A DNA stretch of 64,000 bases from Bradyrhizobium viridifuturi (GTDB taxonomy: Bacteria; Pseudomonadota; Alphaproteobacteria; Rhizobiales; Xanthobacteraceae). The notes beneath the pieces were generated by a model. The model searched no databases, was not told where the DNA came from, and was given only the letters and a program-made list of their open reading frames with translations. This document shows, piece by piece, positions 43,011 through 52,867 of the stretch. The number at the start of each line of letters is the position of its first letter. Positions within the stretch are counted from its first letter, which is position 1. The position numbers and the translations under genes were made by a program. The stretch spans positions 1-64,000 of the forward strand of contig NZ_LGTB01000037.1 of assembly GCF_001238275.1 (NCBI RefSeq). The letters are read 5' to 3'.

Positions 43011-44992
43011 TCGCTGAAAGTGGACATTATGCCCTGGTGCTCGCGCTTGGGCTCGCGCTGATCCAGTCGATCGTGCCGATCATCGGCGCACGCTGGCGCG
43101 ATGCGGCGCTGATGAACGTCGCGCGCTCGACCGCGCTCGCCCAATTGCTGTTCGTCGCGGCATCGTTCGCGGCGCTGGTGACCTTGCATGTCACCTCGGA
43201 TTTCTCGGTCGCCAACGTCTATGAGAATTCGCATTCGCTGAAGCCGCTGCTCTACAAGATCACCGGCGTGTGGGGAAACCATGAAGGCTCGATGCTGCTG
43301 TGGGTGTCGATCCTCGCGCTGTTCGGTGGTCTCGTCGCGGCCTTCGGCAACAACCTGCCGCTGTCGCTGCGCGCGCATGTGCTGGCGGTGCAGGCCTGGG
43401 TCGCCAGCGCGTTCTATTTGTTCATCCTGATCACCTCAAACCCGTTCCTGCGCATCGCCAACCCGCCGATCGAGGGCCGCGACCTCAATCCGGTGCTGCA
43501 GGACATCGGCCTCGCGGTGCATCCGCCGATGCTCTATCTCGGCTATGTCGGCTTCTCGATCTCGTTCTCGTTCGCGGTGGCGGCGCTGCTGGAGGGGCGG
43601 ATCGACGCCGCCTGGGCGCGCTGGGTGCGGCCGTGGACGTTGATGGCGTGGATCTTCCTCACGCTCGGCATCGCGATGGGCTCCTACTGGGCCTATTACG
43701 AGCTCGGCTGGGGCGGCTGGTGGTTCTGGGATCCGGTCGAGAACGCTTCGCTGATGCCGTGGCTGGCCGGCACCGCGCTGCTGCATTCGGCGCTGGTGAT
43801 GGAGAAGCGCAACGCGCTGAAGGTCTGGACCGTGCTGCTGTCGATCCTGACCTTCTCGCTGTCGCTGCTCGGCACTTTCCTGGTCCGCTCCGGCGTGCTG
43901 ACATCGGTTCACGCCTTCGCGACCGATCCGACCCGCGGCGTGTTCATCCTGCTGATCCTGTTCGTCTTCATCGGCGGCAGCCTGTCGCTCTATGCCTGGC
44001 GCGCGCCGGCGCTGAAGCAGGGCGGGCTGTTCGCGCCGATCTCGCGCGAAGGCGCGCTGGTGCTCAACAACCTCCTGCTCACCACCGCTTGCGCGACCGT
44101 GTTCATCGGCACGCTGTATCCGCTGGCGCTCGAGGTCCTGACCGGCGAGAAGATCTCGGTCGGCGCGCCGTTCTTCAACTTCACCTTCGCGCCGCTGTTC
44201 GTGCCGCTGTTGCTCGCGGTGCCGTTCGGTCCGCTGCTGGCTTGGAAACGCGGCGACCTGCTCGGCGCAGCGCAGCGGCTGATGGTCGCCGGCATCGCTG
44301 CGCTGGTGGCGATGGCCCTGGTGCTTGCGTGGACCTATGGCGGCGCGACGCTGGCGCCGCTCGCGATCGGGCTTGCGGCCTTCGTCATCGTCGGTGCGCT
44401 GTGCGACCTCGCCGAACGCATCGCGCTGTTCCGGATTCCGTTGTCGCTCTCGCTGCGCCGGGCGCGTGGCCTGCCGCGTGCGACCTGGGGCACCGCCTTC
44501 GCGCATGCTGGTCTCGGCATCGCGCTGATCGGGATCGTCTGCGAGACCACCTGGAACAGCGAATATATCGGCTCCATGAAGCCGGACGACGTCGCCCGCG
44601 TCGCCGGCTACGAGCTGCGGCTCGACGGCCTGAACCCGCGGCAGGGCCCGAACTTCCGCGAGATGATCGCGCAATTCACCGTGACGCGCGACGGTGAGAA
44701 GGTCAGCGTGATGACGCCGTCGAAGCGCAACTTCACCACCCGCGGCGCCTCGACGACGGAGGCCGCACTGCTGACGCGCGGCGCAAGCCAGCTCTACATA
44801 TCGTTGGGTGATGTCTCGGCCGACGGCGCGATCGCGGTGCGCATTTATCACAAGCCGCTGGTGCTGATGATCTGGTGGGGACCGGTGCTGATGGCGTTCG
44901 GCGGCCTGCTGTCGCTTTCCGACCGCCGCTTGCGGGTCGGCGCGCCGAAGCCGGCGAAGGCGGCCGCGCGCGCATTGCAGGCGGCCGAGTGA
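43007..44992 (+). CDS. ccmF: cytochrome c heme lyase subunit CcmF (CycK)
   Basis: Integral membrane heme lyase component, 661 residues and about 15 helices. The tryptophan-rich heme-handling WWD motif WGGWWFWDPVENASLMPW lies near residue 240. Conserved periplasmic histidines are in VWGNHEGSMLLW and VHPPMLYLGYVG. The start is GTG 43007, overlapping the repaired ccmE stop; the longer open frame upstream is ccmE sequence in another frame. Its stop at 44990-44992 overlaps the ccmH start. It joins heme from CcmE to apocytochromes held by CcmI and CcmH. Confidence 0.95.
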   Translation: MIAESGHYALVLALGLALIQSIVPIIGARWRDAALMNVARSTALAQLLFVAASFAALVTLHVTSDFSVANVYENSHSLKPLLYKITGVWGNHEGSMLLWVSILALFGGLVAAFGNNLPLSLRAHVLAVQAWVASAFYLFILITSNPFLRIANPPIEGRDLNPVLQDIGLAVHPPMLYLGYVGFSISFSFAVAALLEGRIDAAWARWVRPWTLMAWIFLTLGIAMGSYWAYYELGWGGWWFWDPVENASLMPWLAGTALLHSALVMEKRNALKVWTVLLSILTFSLSLLGTFLVRSGVLTSVHAFATDPTRGVFILLILFVFIGGSLSLYAWRAPALKQGGLFAPISREGALVLNNLLLTTACATVFIGTLYPLALEVLTGEKISVGAPFFNFTFAPLFVPLLLAVPFGPLLAWKRGDLLGAAQRLMVAGIAALVAMALVLAWTYGGATLAPLAIGLAAFVIVGALCDLAERIALFRIPLSLSLRRARGLPRATWGTAFAHAGLGIALIGIVCETTWNSEYIGSMKPDDVARVAGYELRLDGLNPRQGPNFREMIAQFTVTRDGEKVSVMTPSKRNFTTRGASTTEAALLTRGASQLYISLGDVSADGAIAVRIYHKPLVLMIWWGPVLMAFGGLLSLSDRRLRVGAPKPAKAAARALQAAE

Positions 44993-45498
44993 TGCGGTCG
45001 CGCGCGCTTGCAGCTGCCGTGCTCGCGCTGAGCCTGACGCTCGGCGCGATGCCCGCCCGGGCGGTGCTGCCCGACGAGATCATGACGGACCCGGCCAAGG
45101 AGGCGAGGGCGCGCGAGCTCTCCAAAGAGCTGCGCTGCATGGTCTGCCAGAACCAGTCGATCGACGATTCGGAGGCGCCGCTGGCGCGCGACCTCCGTTT
45201 GCTGGTGCGCGAACGCATTTCGGCCGGAGACAGTGACCGCCAGGTGATCGATTTCCTGGTCGCTCGCTACGGCGAATTCGTGCTGCTCAAGCCGCGCCTC
45301 AACGAGCACACGCTGGTGCTGTGGCTGACGCCGCCGCTGGCACTTCTGCTGGGCGGTTTTGCGCTCTGGCGCCTTGGCCGGCGCAAGGGCAATCCGACTG
45401 CATCTGGGGACGATTCCAGCCCCGGATTGACGTCCGACGAGCAGGCCCGCCTCGAACGGCTGCTGGCGACGGAATCCGCGCCGGACAAGCCGCTTTAG
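44992..45498 (+). CDS. ccmH: cytochrome c maturation protein CcmH (CycL)
   Basis: Membrane-anchored thiol-disulfide protein of the heme lyase complex, 168 residues. A signal peptide ends near AMPARA. The redox motif LRCMVCQNQSI with both cysteines lies near residues 48-52, and the membrane helix near 103-125 (LVLWLTPPLALLLGGFALW). The start is ATG 44992, overlapping the ccmF stop. No ccmG (thioredoxin-like DsbE) gene lies in this operon; in Bradyrhizobium the partner gene cycY is elsewhere. The last residues are polar and poorly conserved. Confidence 0.93.
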   Translation: MRSRALAAAVLALSLTLGAMPARAVLPDEIMTDPAKEARARELSKELRCMVCQNQSIDDSEAPLARDLRLLVRERISAGDSDRQVIDFLVARYGEFVLLKPRLNEHTLVLWLTPPLALLLGGFALWRLGRRKGNPTASGDDSSPGLTSDEQARLERLLATESAPDKPL

Positions 45499-45668
45499 TT
45501 CCTTTCTAAGCCCTTAATTCGGCTGCGCTATTCTGCCGCAGCGCGAGCTCGCTCGATTACAAAAGTTTAATTCCGCAGCCAGCGCGCCGTAAGGCTGATG
45601 ACCCCATGTTCAGGTCCATCAGGTGCCCGCCCCCGCACCGGTGATTCTGGCCTTGGAGATTTCAACAC

Positions 45669-47254
45669 ATGACCGACCGTCCCGACCTCTCGTCCCTTCC
45701 GTCCTACAAGGCGCCGAGGCGCTCGCTGTTCTCTGCCCGCAAACTCGCGCTGATGGCCTCGGTCGTGGCCGGCCTCGGTGCCGCCACCTATGGCCTCAGC
45801 CCGACTCACAACCCGGCCGACCTGTTCACCACGCCTGCGCATGCGCAGGTCAATAACGAGGTCAAGAAGGTCCAGCAGCCGGTCGGATTTGCCGACATCG
45901 TCGAGCGCGTGAAGCCGTCGGTGATCTCGGTCAAGGTCAACATTCGCGAGAAGGTCGCGAAGGATGACGGCAACAATGACGATTCGCCGTTCCAGCCGGG
46001 TTCGCCGATGGAGCGCTTCTTCCGCCGCTTCGGCGGCCCGGATGGCTTGCCGCCGGGCCTGCGCGGTGGACCGCGTGGCGGTGGCGTGGTGACGGGCCAG
46101 GGCTCCGGCTTCTTCATCTCGGCTGACGGCTATGCCGTGACCAACAACCACGTCGTCGACGGCGCCGACAAGGTCGAAGTCACGACCGATGACGGCAAGA
46201 CCTATTCCGCCAAGGTGATCGGCACCGATCCGCGCACCGACCTCGCGCTGATCAAGGTCGAGGGCGGCTCCAACTTCCAGTTTGCCAAGCTCTCCGATAG
46301 CAAGCCGCGCATCGGCGACTGGGTGCTGGCGGTCGGCAATCCGTTCGGCCTCGGCGGCACCGTGACCGCGGGCATCGTCTCGGCCTCCGGCCGTGACATC
46401 GGCAATGGTCCGTATGACGACTTCATCCAGATCGATGCGCCCGTGAACAAGGGCAATTCGGGTGGCCCGGCGTTCGACGTGTCCGGCGAGGTGATGGGCG
46501 TCAACACCGCGATCTACTCGCCGTCCGGCGGCAGCGTCGGCATCGCGTTCTCGATCCCGGCCCAGACCGTCAAGAGCGTCGTCGCCCAGCTGAAGGACAA
46601 GGGTTCGGTCAGCCGCGGCTGGATCGGTGTTCAGATTCAGCCGGTGACATCAGACATCGCCGACAGCCTCGGCATGAAGAAGGCCGAAGGCGCGCTGGTT
46701 GCCGAACCGCAGGCCAACGGCCCCGCGGCCAAGGCCGGAATCGAGTCCGGCGACGTCATCACCGCCGTCAATGGCGAGCCGGTGAAGGATGCGCGCGAAC
46801 TCGCCCGTACCATCGGCGGCCTCGCGCCCGGCAATGCCGTGAAGCTGAACGTGCTGCACAAGGGGCAGGACAAGACCGTCAACCTGACGCTCGGCCAGTT
46901 GCCGAACAGCCTCGAAGCCAAGGCTGACACCAACAACGACGGCGACAAGGGCAACTCGTCCCGTGGCACCGACGTGCCGAAGCTCGGCCTCACCGTAGCT
47001 CCCGCCAACAGCGTGGCGGCGCCGGCAAGGAAGGCGTGGTAGTGACCGAAGTCGATCCCAAGAGTGCTGCCGCTGAGCGGGGCTTCAAGGAAGGCGACGT
47101 GATCCTCGAGGTCGCCGGTAAGTCCGTCGGCACCGCCGGTGAGGTGCGTGATGCGATCACCGCGGCGCGCAATGACAACAAGAACAGCGTTCTCATGCGC
47201 GTGAAGAGCGGCGGTTCGTCGCGCTTCGTGGCAGTGCCGCTGGCCAAGGGATAA
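45669..47254 (+). CDS. degP: periplasmic serine protease/chaperone DegP (HtrA), frameshifted
   Basis: Envelope protease and chaperone that degrades misfolded periplasmic proteins, 528 residues after repair. The N-terminal hydrophobic signal is near residues 20-45. The trypsin-like domain has the catalytic triad His161 (NNHVVDGA), Asp191 (RTDLALIKV) and Ser264 (NKGNSGGPAF). The first PDZ domain lies near 300-400. A base is missing near 47019, in the GTGGCGGCGCC stretch. Repair gives VAGAGKEGVVVTEVDP and restores the second PDZ domain to the TAA ending at 47254. It follows ccmH and precedes a two-component pair that may sense envelope stress. Confidence 0.93.
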
Positions 47255-47267
47255 CTATCTATGAGTT

Positions 47268-47312
47268 GGAACGCGTCGCCGGCATCAGTCGCCCCCGCCG
47301 ACGGCGCGTTCC
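47268..47312 (+). terminator. imperfect 16-bp hairpin after degP
   Basis: GGAACGCGTCGCCGGC at 47268-47283 pairs with GCCGACGGCGCGTTCC at 47297-47312 with two mismatches, starting 14 bases after the degP stop. No T-tract follows. It is a probable transcription end or mRNA-stabilising structure. Confidence 0.5.
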
Positions 47313-47424
47313 GGGGGGCGGGCCCCTTGCTCGCTCCCTATGTTGCCTTTCGATGGAATATGCCCCCCTCCGTCGGAAGGTCTCAGGGCGGTGGAGTCCC
47401 CCAGCTTCACCGCCCACTTTTCCC

Positions 47425-47473
47425 GCGCATGATTCGGAAAAGTGGATACCGGTTTTCCGGTCAGATCATGCGC
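47425..47473. repeat. palindromic intergenic repeat with GTGGATACCG core (second copy type)
   Basis: GCGCATGAT at 47425-47433 pairs with ATCATGCGC at 47465-47473. CGGAAAA at 47435-47441 pairs with TTTTCCG at 47453-47459. The centre is GTGGATACCG, shared with the element at 34231. This family is, to my knowledge, common in intergenic DNA of Bradyrhizobium and related genera. It sits between degP and the response regulator. Confidence 0.65.
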
Positions 47474-47551
47474 CCACAAGAGTTCCGGAATATGCGCGGT
47501 CGTCTTGCATGTGCAGGCCGGCCGCGCCATGCTGACAGAGGGCCCATTCCC

Positions 47552-48253
47552 GTGACCGCAACTGCTCCGCAAATGCGCATCCTGATCATCGAAGACGACC
47601 GCGAGTCAGCCGACTATCTGGTCAAGGCATTCCGTGAAGTCGGCTACATCGCTGATCTCGCTTCCGACGGCGAGGAAGGCCTGTCGATGGCCGAAACCGG
47701 CGATTACGACGTGCTGGTTGTGGATCGCATGCTGCCGAAGCGTGACGGCCTGTCGCTGATCGGCAGCCTGCGCGACAAGGGCAACCGGACGCCGGTCTTG
47801 ATCCTCTCGGCGCTCGGCCAGGTCGATGACCGCATCAAGGGCCTGCGCGCTGGCGGCGACGACTACCTGCCGAAACCCTATTCCTTCGCCGAGCTGCTTG
47901 CGCGCGTCGAGGTGCTGTCGCGGCGCAATGTCGGGCCGGCCGAGGAAACCACCTACAAGGTCGGCGACCTCGAGCTCGATCGGCTGTCGCATCGCGTCGC
48001 CCGCGGCAAGGATGAGCTGACCCTGCAGCCGCGCGAATTCCGCCTGCTCGAATATCTGATGAAGCATGCGGGCCAGGTGGTGACGCGCACGATGCTGCTC
48101 GAGAATGTCTGGGACTATCATTTCGATCCGCAGACCAACGTCATCGACGTGCACATCTCGCGGCTGCGCTCCAAGATCGACAAGGGTTTTGAGCGGCCGC
48201 TGCTGCATACCATCCGCGGCGCGGGGTATATGATCCGTGACGGCATTCGGTAA
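47552..48253 (+). CDS. OmpR-family response regulator
   Basis: A 233-residue DNA-binding response regulator. The receiver domain starts near MRILIIEDDRESADYLVK, with phosphoacceptor Asp58 in VLVVDRMLPKRDG and conserved lysine in YLPKPYSF. The winged-helix domain has LTLQPREFRLLEYLMKHAGQ and ends TIRGAGYMIRDG. The start is GTG 47552, chosen because AGAGGG at 47537-47542 is well spaced; ATG 47573 is the alternative and begins exactly at the receiver motif but lacks a ribosome-binding site. The sensor kinase starts inside its last codons. The pair lies between degP and glnE. Confidence 0.9.
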   Translation: MTATAPQMRILIIEDDRESADYLVKAFREVGYIADLASDGEEGLSMAETGDYDVLVVDRMLPKRDGLSLIGSLRDKGNRTPVLILSALGQVDDRIKGLRAGGDDYLPKPYSFAELLARVEVLSRRNVGPAEETTYKVGDLELDRLSHRVARGKDELTLQPREFRLLEYLMKHAGQVVTRTMLLENVWDYHFDPQTNVIDVHISRLRSKIDKGFERPLLHTIRGAGYMIRDGIR

Positions 48254-49691
48254 ACTGATCCGGACCACGGCGTTTCGGCTGACGCTGGTCTATCTGTTCC
48301 TGTTCGCGCTGTTTGCCGCCTCGCTGCTGGCTTACTTCGCCTGGAATACGCGGCGGCTGATCACCGAGCAGATCACGACGACCGTCAACGTCGAGATCGG
48401 CGAGATCACATCCATCTATAACCGCCGCGGCCTGCACGGCCTGCTGACCACCATGGGCAATCGCGCGCTGCGGCCGGGCGCTAACCTCTATCTTCTGACC
48501 GCACCGAACGGGCAGGCGCTGGCCGGCAATGTCGGCTCGCTGGCGCCGGGCGTGATGAGCGTCCAGGGCTGGAGCGAGACCGCCTACCGCCGGATCGACG
48601 ACCAGGACAAGACCGATCACCGCGCGCTGGTGCGGGTCGCCGAGATGGACAACGGCTTCCGCCTCCTGGTCGGGCGTGACCTCGAGGAGCGGCGGCGGTT
48701 GTTCGGCATCGTCGCCAAGGCCGCGCAATGGTCGATCCTCGTCGTGGTCGTGCTCGGCATCGGCGGCGGCATCTTCGTCGCCCGCCGCGTGCTGCACCGG
48801 ATCGACGCCATGACCGGCACCACGAGGCGCATCATGGCGGGCGATCTGTCCGGCCGGCTCCCGGTCGGCCGCAGCGGCGACGAGCTCGACCGCCTCGCGG
48901 AAAATCTCAACGCCATGCTGGAACGCATCGAGGCGCTGATGACGGGGCTGAAGGAGGTCTCCGACAACATCGCCCACGACCTCAAGACACCGCTGACGCG
49001 GCTGCGCAACCGCGCCGAGGAGGCGCTGGCGCGGTCGGGCAGCGAGGCCGACTATCGCGCGGCGCTGGAGCGGACGATCGAGGAATCCGACGGGCTGATC
49101 CGCACCTTCAACGCGCTGCTGATGATCGCACGCGCCGAGTCCGGCCAGGCGCGCGGCAACATGGACGATTTCGACGGGGCCGACGTCGCCAACGGTATCC
49201 ACGAATTGTACGAGCCGCTGGCCGAGGACGACGGCATGACGCTGCAGGTGAAGACCGCGCCTTCGCCTGTTCACGGCAACCGCGAATTGATCAGCCAGGC
49301 GGTCGCCAACCTGGTCGAGAACGCCATCAAATATGGCAAGCCCGACGCCGGCGTGGAGCCGATGAAGGCGGATGCGCGGGAGATCCTGATCGAGGCGCGG
49401 CGCGAGGGCGACCAAGTCCTGCTCAGCGTCACCGACCACGGTCCGGGCATCCCCGAGGGCGATCGCAAGCACGCGGTGGAGCGCTTCGTCCGGCTCGAGG
49501 CGAGCCGCACCTTACCCGGTTCCGGTCTCGGCCTCAGCCTGGCTTCGGCGGTCGCCACGCTCCATGGCGGCGAGCTCAGGCTCGGCGATGCCCATCCCGG
49601 GCTGGTGGCCACCCTGGTGCTGCCGGCGCGGGCGGGCGGCAGTGACAGGCTTGCGGCTCAAACGCAGGATGTGCCACAGAAGGCGGCATGA
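48237..49691 (+). CDS. sensor histidine kinase
   Basis: A 484-residue membrane kinase, cognate partner of the response regulator it overlaps by 17 bases. Membrane helices are at about residues 10-35 and 165-185, with a periplasmic domain of about 130 residues between. A HAMP domain (RRVLHRIDAMTGTTRRIMAGD) follows. The histidine box NIAHDLKTPLTRLRNR carries His247. The ATPase domain has NLVENAIKYGKP near 355, DHGPGIPEGD near 400 and GSGLGLSLA near 428. The start is GTG 48237. The stop overlaps the glnE start as ATGA. Position next to degP suggests a role in envelope sensing, which is inference. Confidence 0.9.
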   Translation: MTAFGKLIRTTAFRLTLVYLFLFALFAASLLAYFAWNTRRLITEQITTTVNVEIGEITSIYNRRGLHGLLTTMGNRALRPGANLYLLTAPNGQALAGNVGSLAPGVMSVQGWSETAYRRIDDQDKTDHRALVRVAEMDNGFRLLVGRDLEERRRLFGIVAKAAQWSILVVVVLGIGGGIFVARRVLHRIDAMTGTTRRIMAGDLSGRLPVGRSGDELDRLAENLNAMLERIEALMTGLKEVSDNIAHDLKTPLTRLRNRAEEALARSGSEADYRAALERTIEESDGLIRTFNALLMIARAESGQARGNMDDFDGADVANGIHELYEPLAEDDGMTLQVKTAPSPVHGNRELISQAVANLVENAIKYGKPDAGVEPMKADAREILIEARREGDQVLLSVTDHGPGIPEGDRKHAVERFVRLEASRTLPGSGLGLSLASAVATLHGGELRLGDAHPGLVATLVLPARAGGSDRLAAQTQDVPQKAA

Positions 49692-52645
49692 ATGCCGCCG
49701 CGCCGGGAAACGCGGATCGACACTGTCTGGCCGCGCGGTTCGCGGATGGACCGCGTGTCGCCGCGCCCGAATCCGCCGATCAGCGCCTGACTGACTGGTT
49801 CGCCGAGCTCGAGCCGGCGCAATCGGCCGCGCTTGCAGCCTTGCTCGAGCAGCCGTTCGCACGGGACATCCTGCGCGGCATCGCCGAGTTCTCGCCCTAT
49901 CTGTTCGAGCTCGCGCGCGCCGATGCCGGGAGGCTGATCCGGATCCTGTCATGCGACCCGGAGTCGCATCTGGCTGGCCTGATCGAGACCACCTCGCGCG
50001 ACGTGCTCGCCGCCGGCAGCGAGGCCGACGTGATGGTGCTGCTTCGCCGCATGAAGGCGGAGGCCGCGCTGATGATCGCGCTGTGCGACATCGGCGGCGT
50101 CTGGCCGGTGATGCGGGTGACGGCGGCGCTGACCGACATCGCGGTGAATTCGGTGCAGTCGGCGCTTCGATATTTGTTCCGGCAGGAAGTCGCCCGCGGC
50201 CGGATGACCGCCGTCGATCCCGAGCATCCGGAAGTCGGCTCGGGCCTGATCGTGCTTGCGATGGGCAAGATGGGCGCGGGCGAGCTGAACTATTCCAGCG
50301 ACATCGACCTGATCGTGTTCTTCGATCGCACGGCGACCTCGCTCGCCGAGGACATCGAGCCGCAGCCGTTCTTCGTCCGCGTTACCCAGGCGATGGCGCG
50401 GATGCTGCAGCAACGCTCGGGCGAGGGCTATGTGTTCCGGGTCGATCTCAGGCTGCGCCCGGACCCCGCCTCGACCCAGGTCGCGATCTCGACCGACGCG
50501 GCCTTGCACTATTACGAGCGCGAGGGACGGACCTGGGAGCGCGCCGCGATGATCAAGGCGCGGCCCTGCGCCGGCGATCCCAGGGCCGGCGAGGCGCTGA
50601 TCGGCGAGCTCGCGCCGTTCGTCTGGCGCAAGCATCTGGATTTTGCCGCGCTCGCCGACGTCCACGACATGAAGCGGCAGATGCAGACCTACCGCGGCCA
50701 GAGCGAGATCTCGGTCGAGGGCCACAACGTCAAGGTCGGCCGCGGCGGCATCCGCGAGATCGAGTTCTTCGCCCAGACCCAGCAGCTGATCGCCGGCGGC
50801 CGCCATCCCGAGCTGCGGGTGCGGCCGACGCTGGAGGCGCTCAACGTGCTCGCCAACAGCAACTGGATCACCTTCGAGGCGCGCGACGAGCTCACGACGG
50901 CCTACGAATTCCTGCGCCGGGTCGAGCACCGGCTTCAGATGATCGCCGACGAGCAAACCCATTCGCTGCCGGAAGCGCCGGAGGATGTCGAGCGTTTCGC
51001 GCATTTCTTCGGCTACGAGAACCGCGAGGCTTTTGCCAAGGACTTGCTCGGTCAGCTCAAGATCGTGCAGAACCACTACAGCAAGCTGTTCGAGGGCGAC
51101 GATCCGACCGGCACCGCGAAGCTGCCGGATGTCGACTATGGCGCCGGGCCCGAAGATGGCCGCCTGATCGAACATCTCGCCCAACTCGGCTTCAAGAAGC
51201 CCGTCGCGGTGGCCGGCACCGTGCAGCAATGGATCGCGGGCGACTATCGCGCGCTGCGCGTCGAGGCGACGCGGGCGGCGTTCCTCGAATTCATTCCCGG
51301 CCTGATCGACGGCCTCGCCCATGCCGAGGAGCCGGACGATGCGGTGGCGGCATTCGACCGTTTCCTCGGCGCGCTGCAGCGGGGCGGACGGCTGATCTCG
51401 CTGCTGAGCCAGAACCGCGATTTCGTGGCGCTGGTCGCCTTGATCCTCGGCGCGGCGCCGCGGCTCGGCGACATGCTGGCGCGGCAGCCGCAGATCATGG
51501 ACGGCCTGGTCGATCCGCGCTTCTTCGGCGCGATGCCGGACAAGAAGGAGCTGTCCGCGCGGCTCGCGACCACGCTGCAGGATGCGTCGTCCTACGAGGA
51601 TTTCCTCGATCGTCTGAGATTGTTCGGCCAGGAGAGCCTGTTCCTTATCGGCACGCGGATCCTGTCCGGCACGGTGTCGGCGCAGCATGCCAGCACCGCC
51701 TTTGCCGACGTCGCCGAGGGCATCGTGCACACCGTGCACGGCCTCGTCACCGACCAGTTCGCCGCGCAATATGGCCGGATCAAGGGGCAGGAGACCGCGA
51801 TCATCGCGATGGGCCGGCTCGGCAGCCGCGAGATGACGGCGTCCTCCGACCTCGATCTGATCACGCTCTACGATTTCGACAGCGAGGCGCCGGATTCCGA
51901 CGGCGAGCGCTCGCTGCACGGCGCGCAGTACTTTGCCCGTTTCACCCAGCGCCTGATCAGCGCCTTCACGACCCGGACCAATTACGGCGTGCTCTACGAG
52001 GTCGACATGCGGCTGCGCCCGTCCGGCCGCGCCGGCCCGGTCGCCTCACGGATCGATGCGTTCGCCGACTATCAGGAGCGCGAGGCCTGGACCTGGGAGC
52101 ACATGGCGCTGACGCGCGCGCGTGTGATCTCGTCGTCGGCGGAATTCCGCCAGAGGATCGAGGCGATCATCCGCGGCGTGCTGACCCGGCCGCGCGATGC
52201 GGCGTCGACCGCGGCCGACGTTGCCGACATGCGGCGCGCCATCGCGCTGGAGAAGGGCGAGGACGATGTCTGGGACCTCAAGCTCGCCGCCGGCGGGCTC
52301 GTCGACATCGATTTCATCGCGCAATATCTCCAGCTCGCGCACGCTTCAGCGAAGCCGGAGATTCTCAGCGTCTCGACGCTCCAAGTGCTCGACAATGCCG
52401 CCAAGCTCGGCCTGCTCGGCCAGTCCGAAGCCGAGATCCTGCGCTCGGCGGCGCGGCTTTATCACGATCTGACGCAGATCCTGCGGCTGTGCGTGACCGG
52501 CAAGTTCAATCCGGAGACCGCGGGCGAGGATCTGCGGCGCGTCATGGCGCGTGCCGGCGATGCGCCGGATTTCTCCGCGCTGGAGGCGCGCCTGCGCGAG
52601 ACCCAGAGCGAAGTGCGCCGCGTGTTCAACACGATTGTGGGTTAG
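49688..52645 (+). CDS. glnE: bifunctional glutamine synthetase adenylyltransferase/deadenylase
   Basis: Controls glutamine synthetase by attaching or removing AMP in response to nitrogen status through GlnB. It has 985 residues, the usual length, with two nucleotidyltransferase domains. The N-terminal (deadenylase) domain has GKMGAGELNYSSDIDL near residue 195. The C-terminal (adenylylase) domain has GRLGSREMTASSDLDL near 708. Both carry the DxD metal site (DID and DLD). Helical domains connect them. The start ATG 49688 overlaps the kinase stop as ATGA. The coupling to a two-component system is unusual in general terms but, as I recall, seen in related Bradyrhizobia. Confidence 0.96.
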   Translation: MNAAAPGNADRHCLAARFADGPRVAAPESADQRLTDWFAELEPAQSAALAALLEQPFARDILRGIAEFSPYLFELARADAGRLIRILSCDPESHLAGLIETTSRDVLAAGSEADVMVLLRRMKAEAALMIALCDIGGVWPVMRVTAALTDIAVNSVQSALRYLFRQEVARGRMTAVDPEHPEVGSGLIVLAMGKMGAGELNYSSDIDLIVFFDRTATSLAEDIEPQPFFVRVTQAMARMLQQRSGEGYVFRVDLRLRPDPASTQVAISTDAALHYYEREGRTWERAAMIKARPCAGDPRAGEALIGELAPFVWRKHLDFAALADVHDMKRQMQTYRGQSEISVEGHNVKVGRGGIREIEFFAQTQQLIAGGRHPELRVRPTLEALNVLANSNWITFEARDELTTAYEFLRRVEHRLQMIADEQTHSLPEAPEDVERFAHFFGYENREAFAKDLLGQLKIVQNHYSKLFEGDDPTGTAKLPDVDYGAGPEDGRLIEHLAQLGFKKPVAVAGTVQQWIAGDYRALRVEATRAAFLEFIPGLIDGLAHAEEPDDAVAAFDRFLGALQRGGRLISLLSQNRDFVALVALILGAAPRLGDMLARQPQIMDGLVDPRFFGAMPDKKELSARLATTLQDASSYEDFLDRLRLFGQESLFLIGTRILSGTVSAQHASTAFADVAEGIVHTVHGLVTDQFAAQYGRIKGQETAIIAMGRLGSREMTASSDLDLITLYDFDSEAPDSDGERSLHGAQYFARFTQRLISAFTTRTNYGVLYEVDMRLRPSGRAGPVASRIDAFADYQEREAWTWEHMALTRARVISSSAEFRQRIEAIIRGVLTRPRDAASTAADVADMRRAIALEKGEDDVWDLKLAAGGLVDIDFIAQYLQLAHASAKPEILSVSTLQVLDNAAKLGLLGQSEAEILRSAARLYHDLTQILRLCVTGKFNPETAGEDLRRVMARAGDAPDFSALEARLRETQSEVRRVFNTIVG

Positions 52646-52668
52646 CGATAGTCCCCGACCTGAATCCC

Positions 52669-52840
52669 GTCATCCCGCGCAAAGGCTTTGCCTTTGTCGC
52701 TGGTGCGAGCCTTGCGGCGCAATTGCGCCGCTGGGCGAGCCTGGAAGGATGCACGGCCACCAGCCGGGCCGTCGATCCTTCGAGACGGCCGCGTCGCGGC
52801 CTCCTCCAGCGCAAAGGCGCAGCCTTTGCGCGGGGGTGAC
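52669..52840. repeat. about 170-bp intergenic element bounded by inverted repeats
   Basis: CCCGCGCAAAGGC at 52674-52686 is the exact reverse complement of GCCTTTGCGCGGG at 52822-52834, and the similarity extends a few bases further out (GTCAT.. and ..GTGAC). Each end also folds on itself: GCAAAG-g-CTTTGC on the left and GCAAAGGC-gca-GCCTTTGC on the right. The interior contains further inverted stretches such as GGATGCACGG. It has the look of a short non-coding repeat (MITE- or RIME-like) between glnE and fdsD. Repetition elsewhere in the genome cannot be tested here. Confidence 0.55.
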
Positions 52841-52867
52841 GTGAGGGAAGGTCGCGCGCGTTATTCG

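Noticed and set aside
43436..44851. Long minus-strand open frame opposite ccmF
   Set aside because: Glutamine- and arginine-rich shadow with no motif; ccmF is certain.
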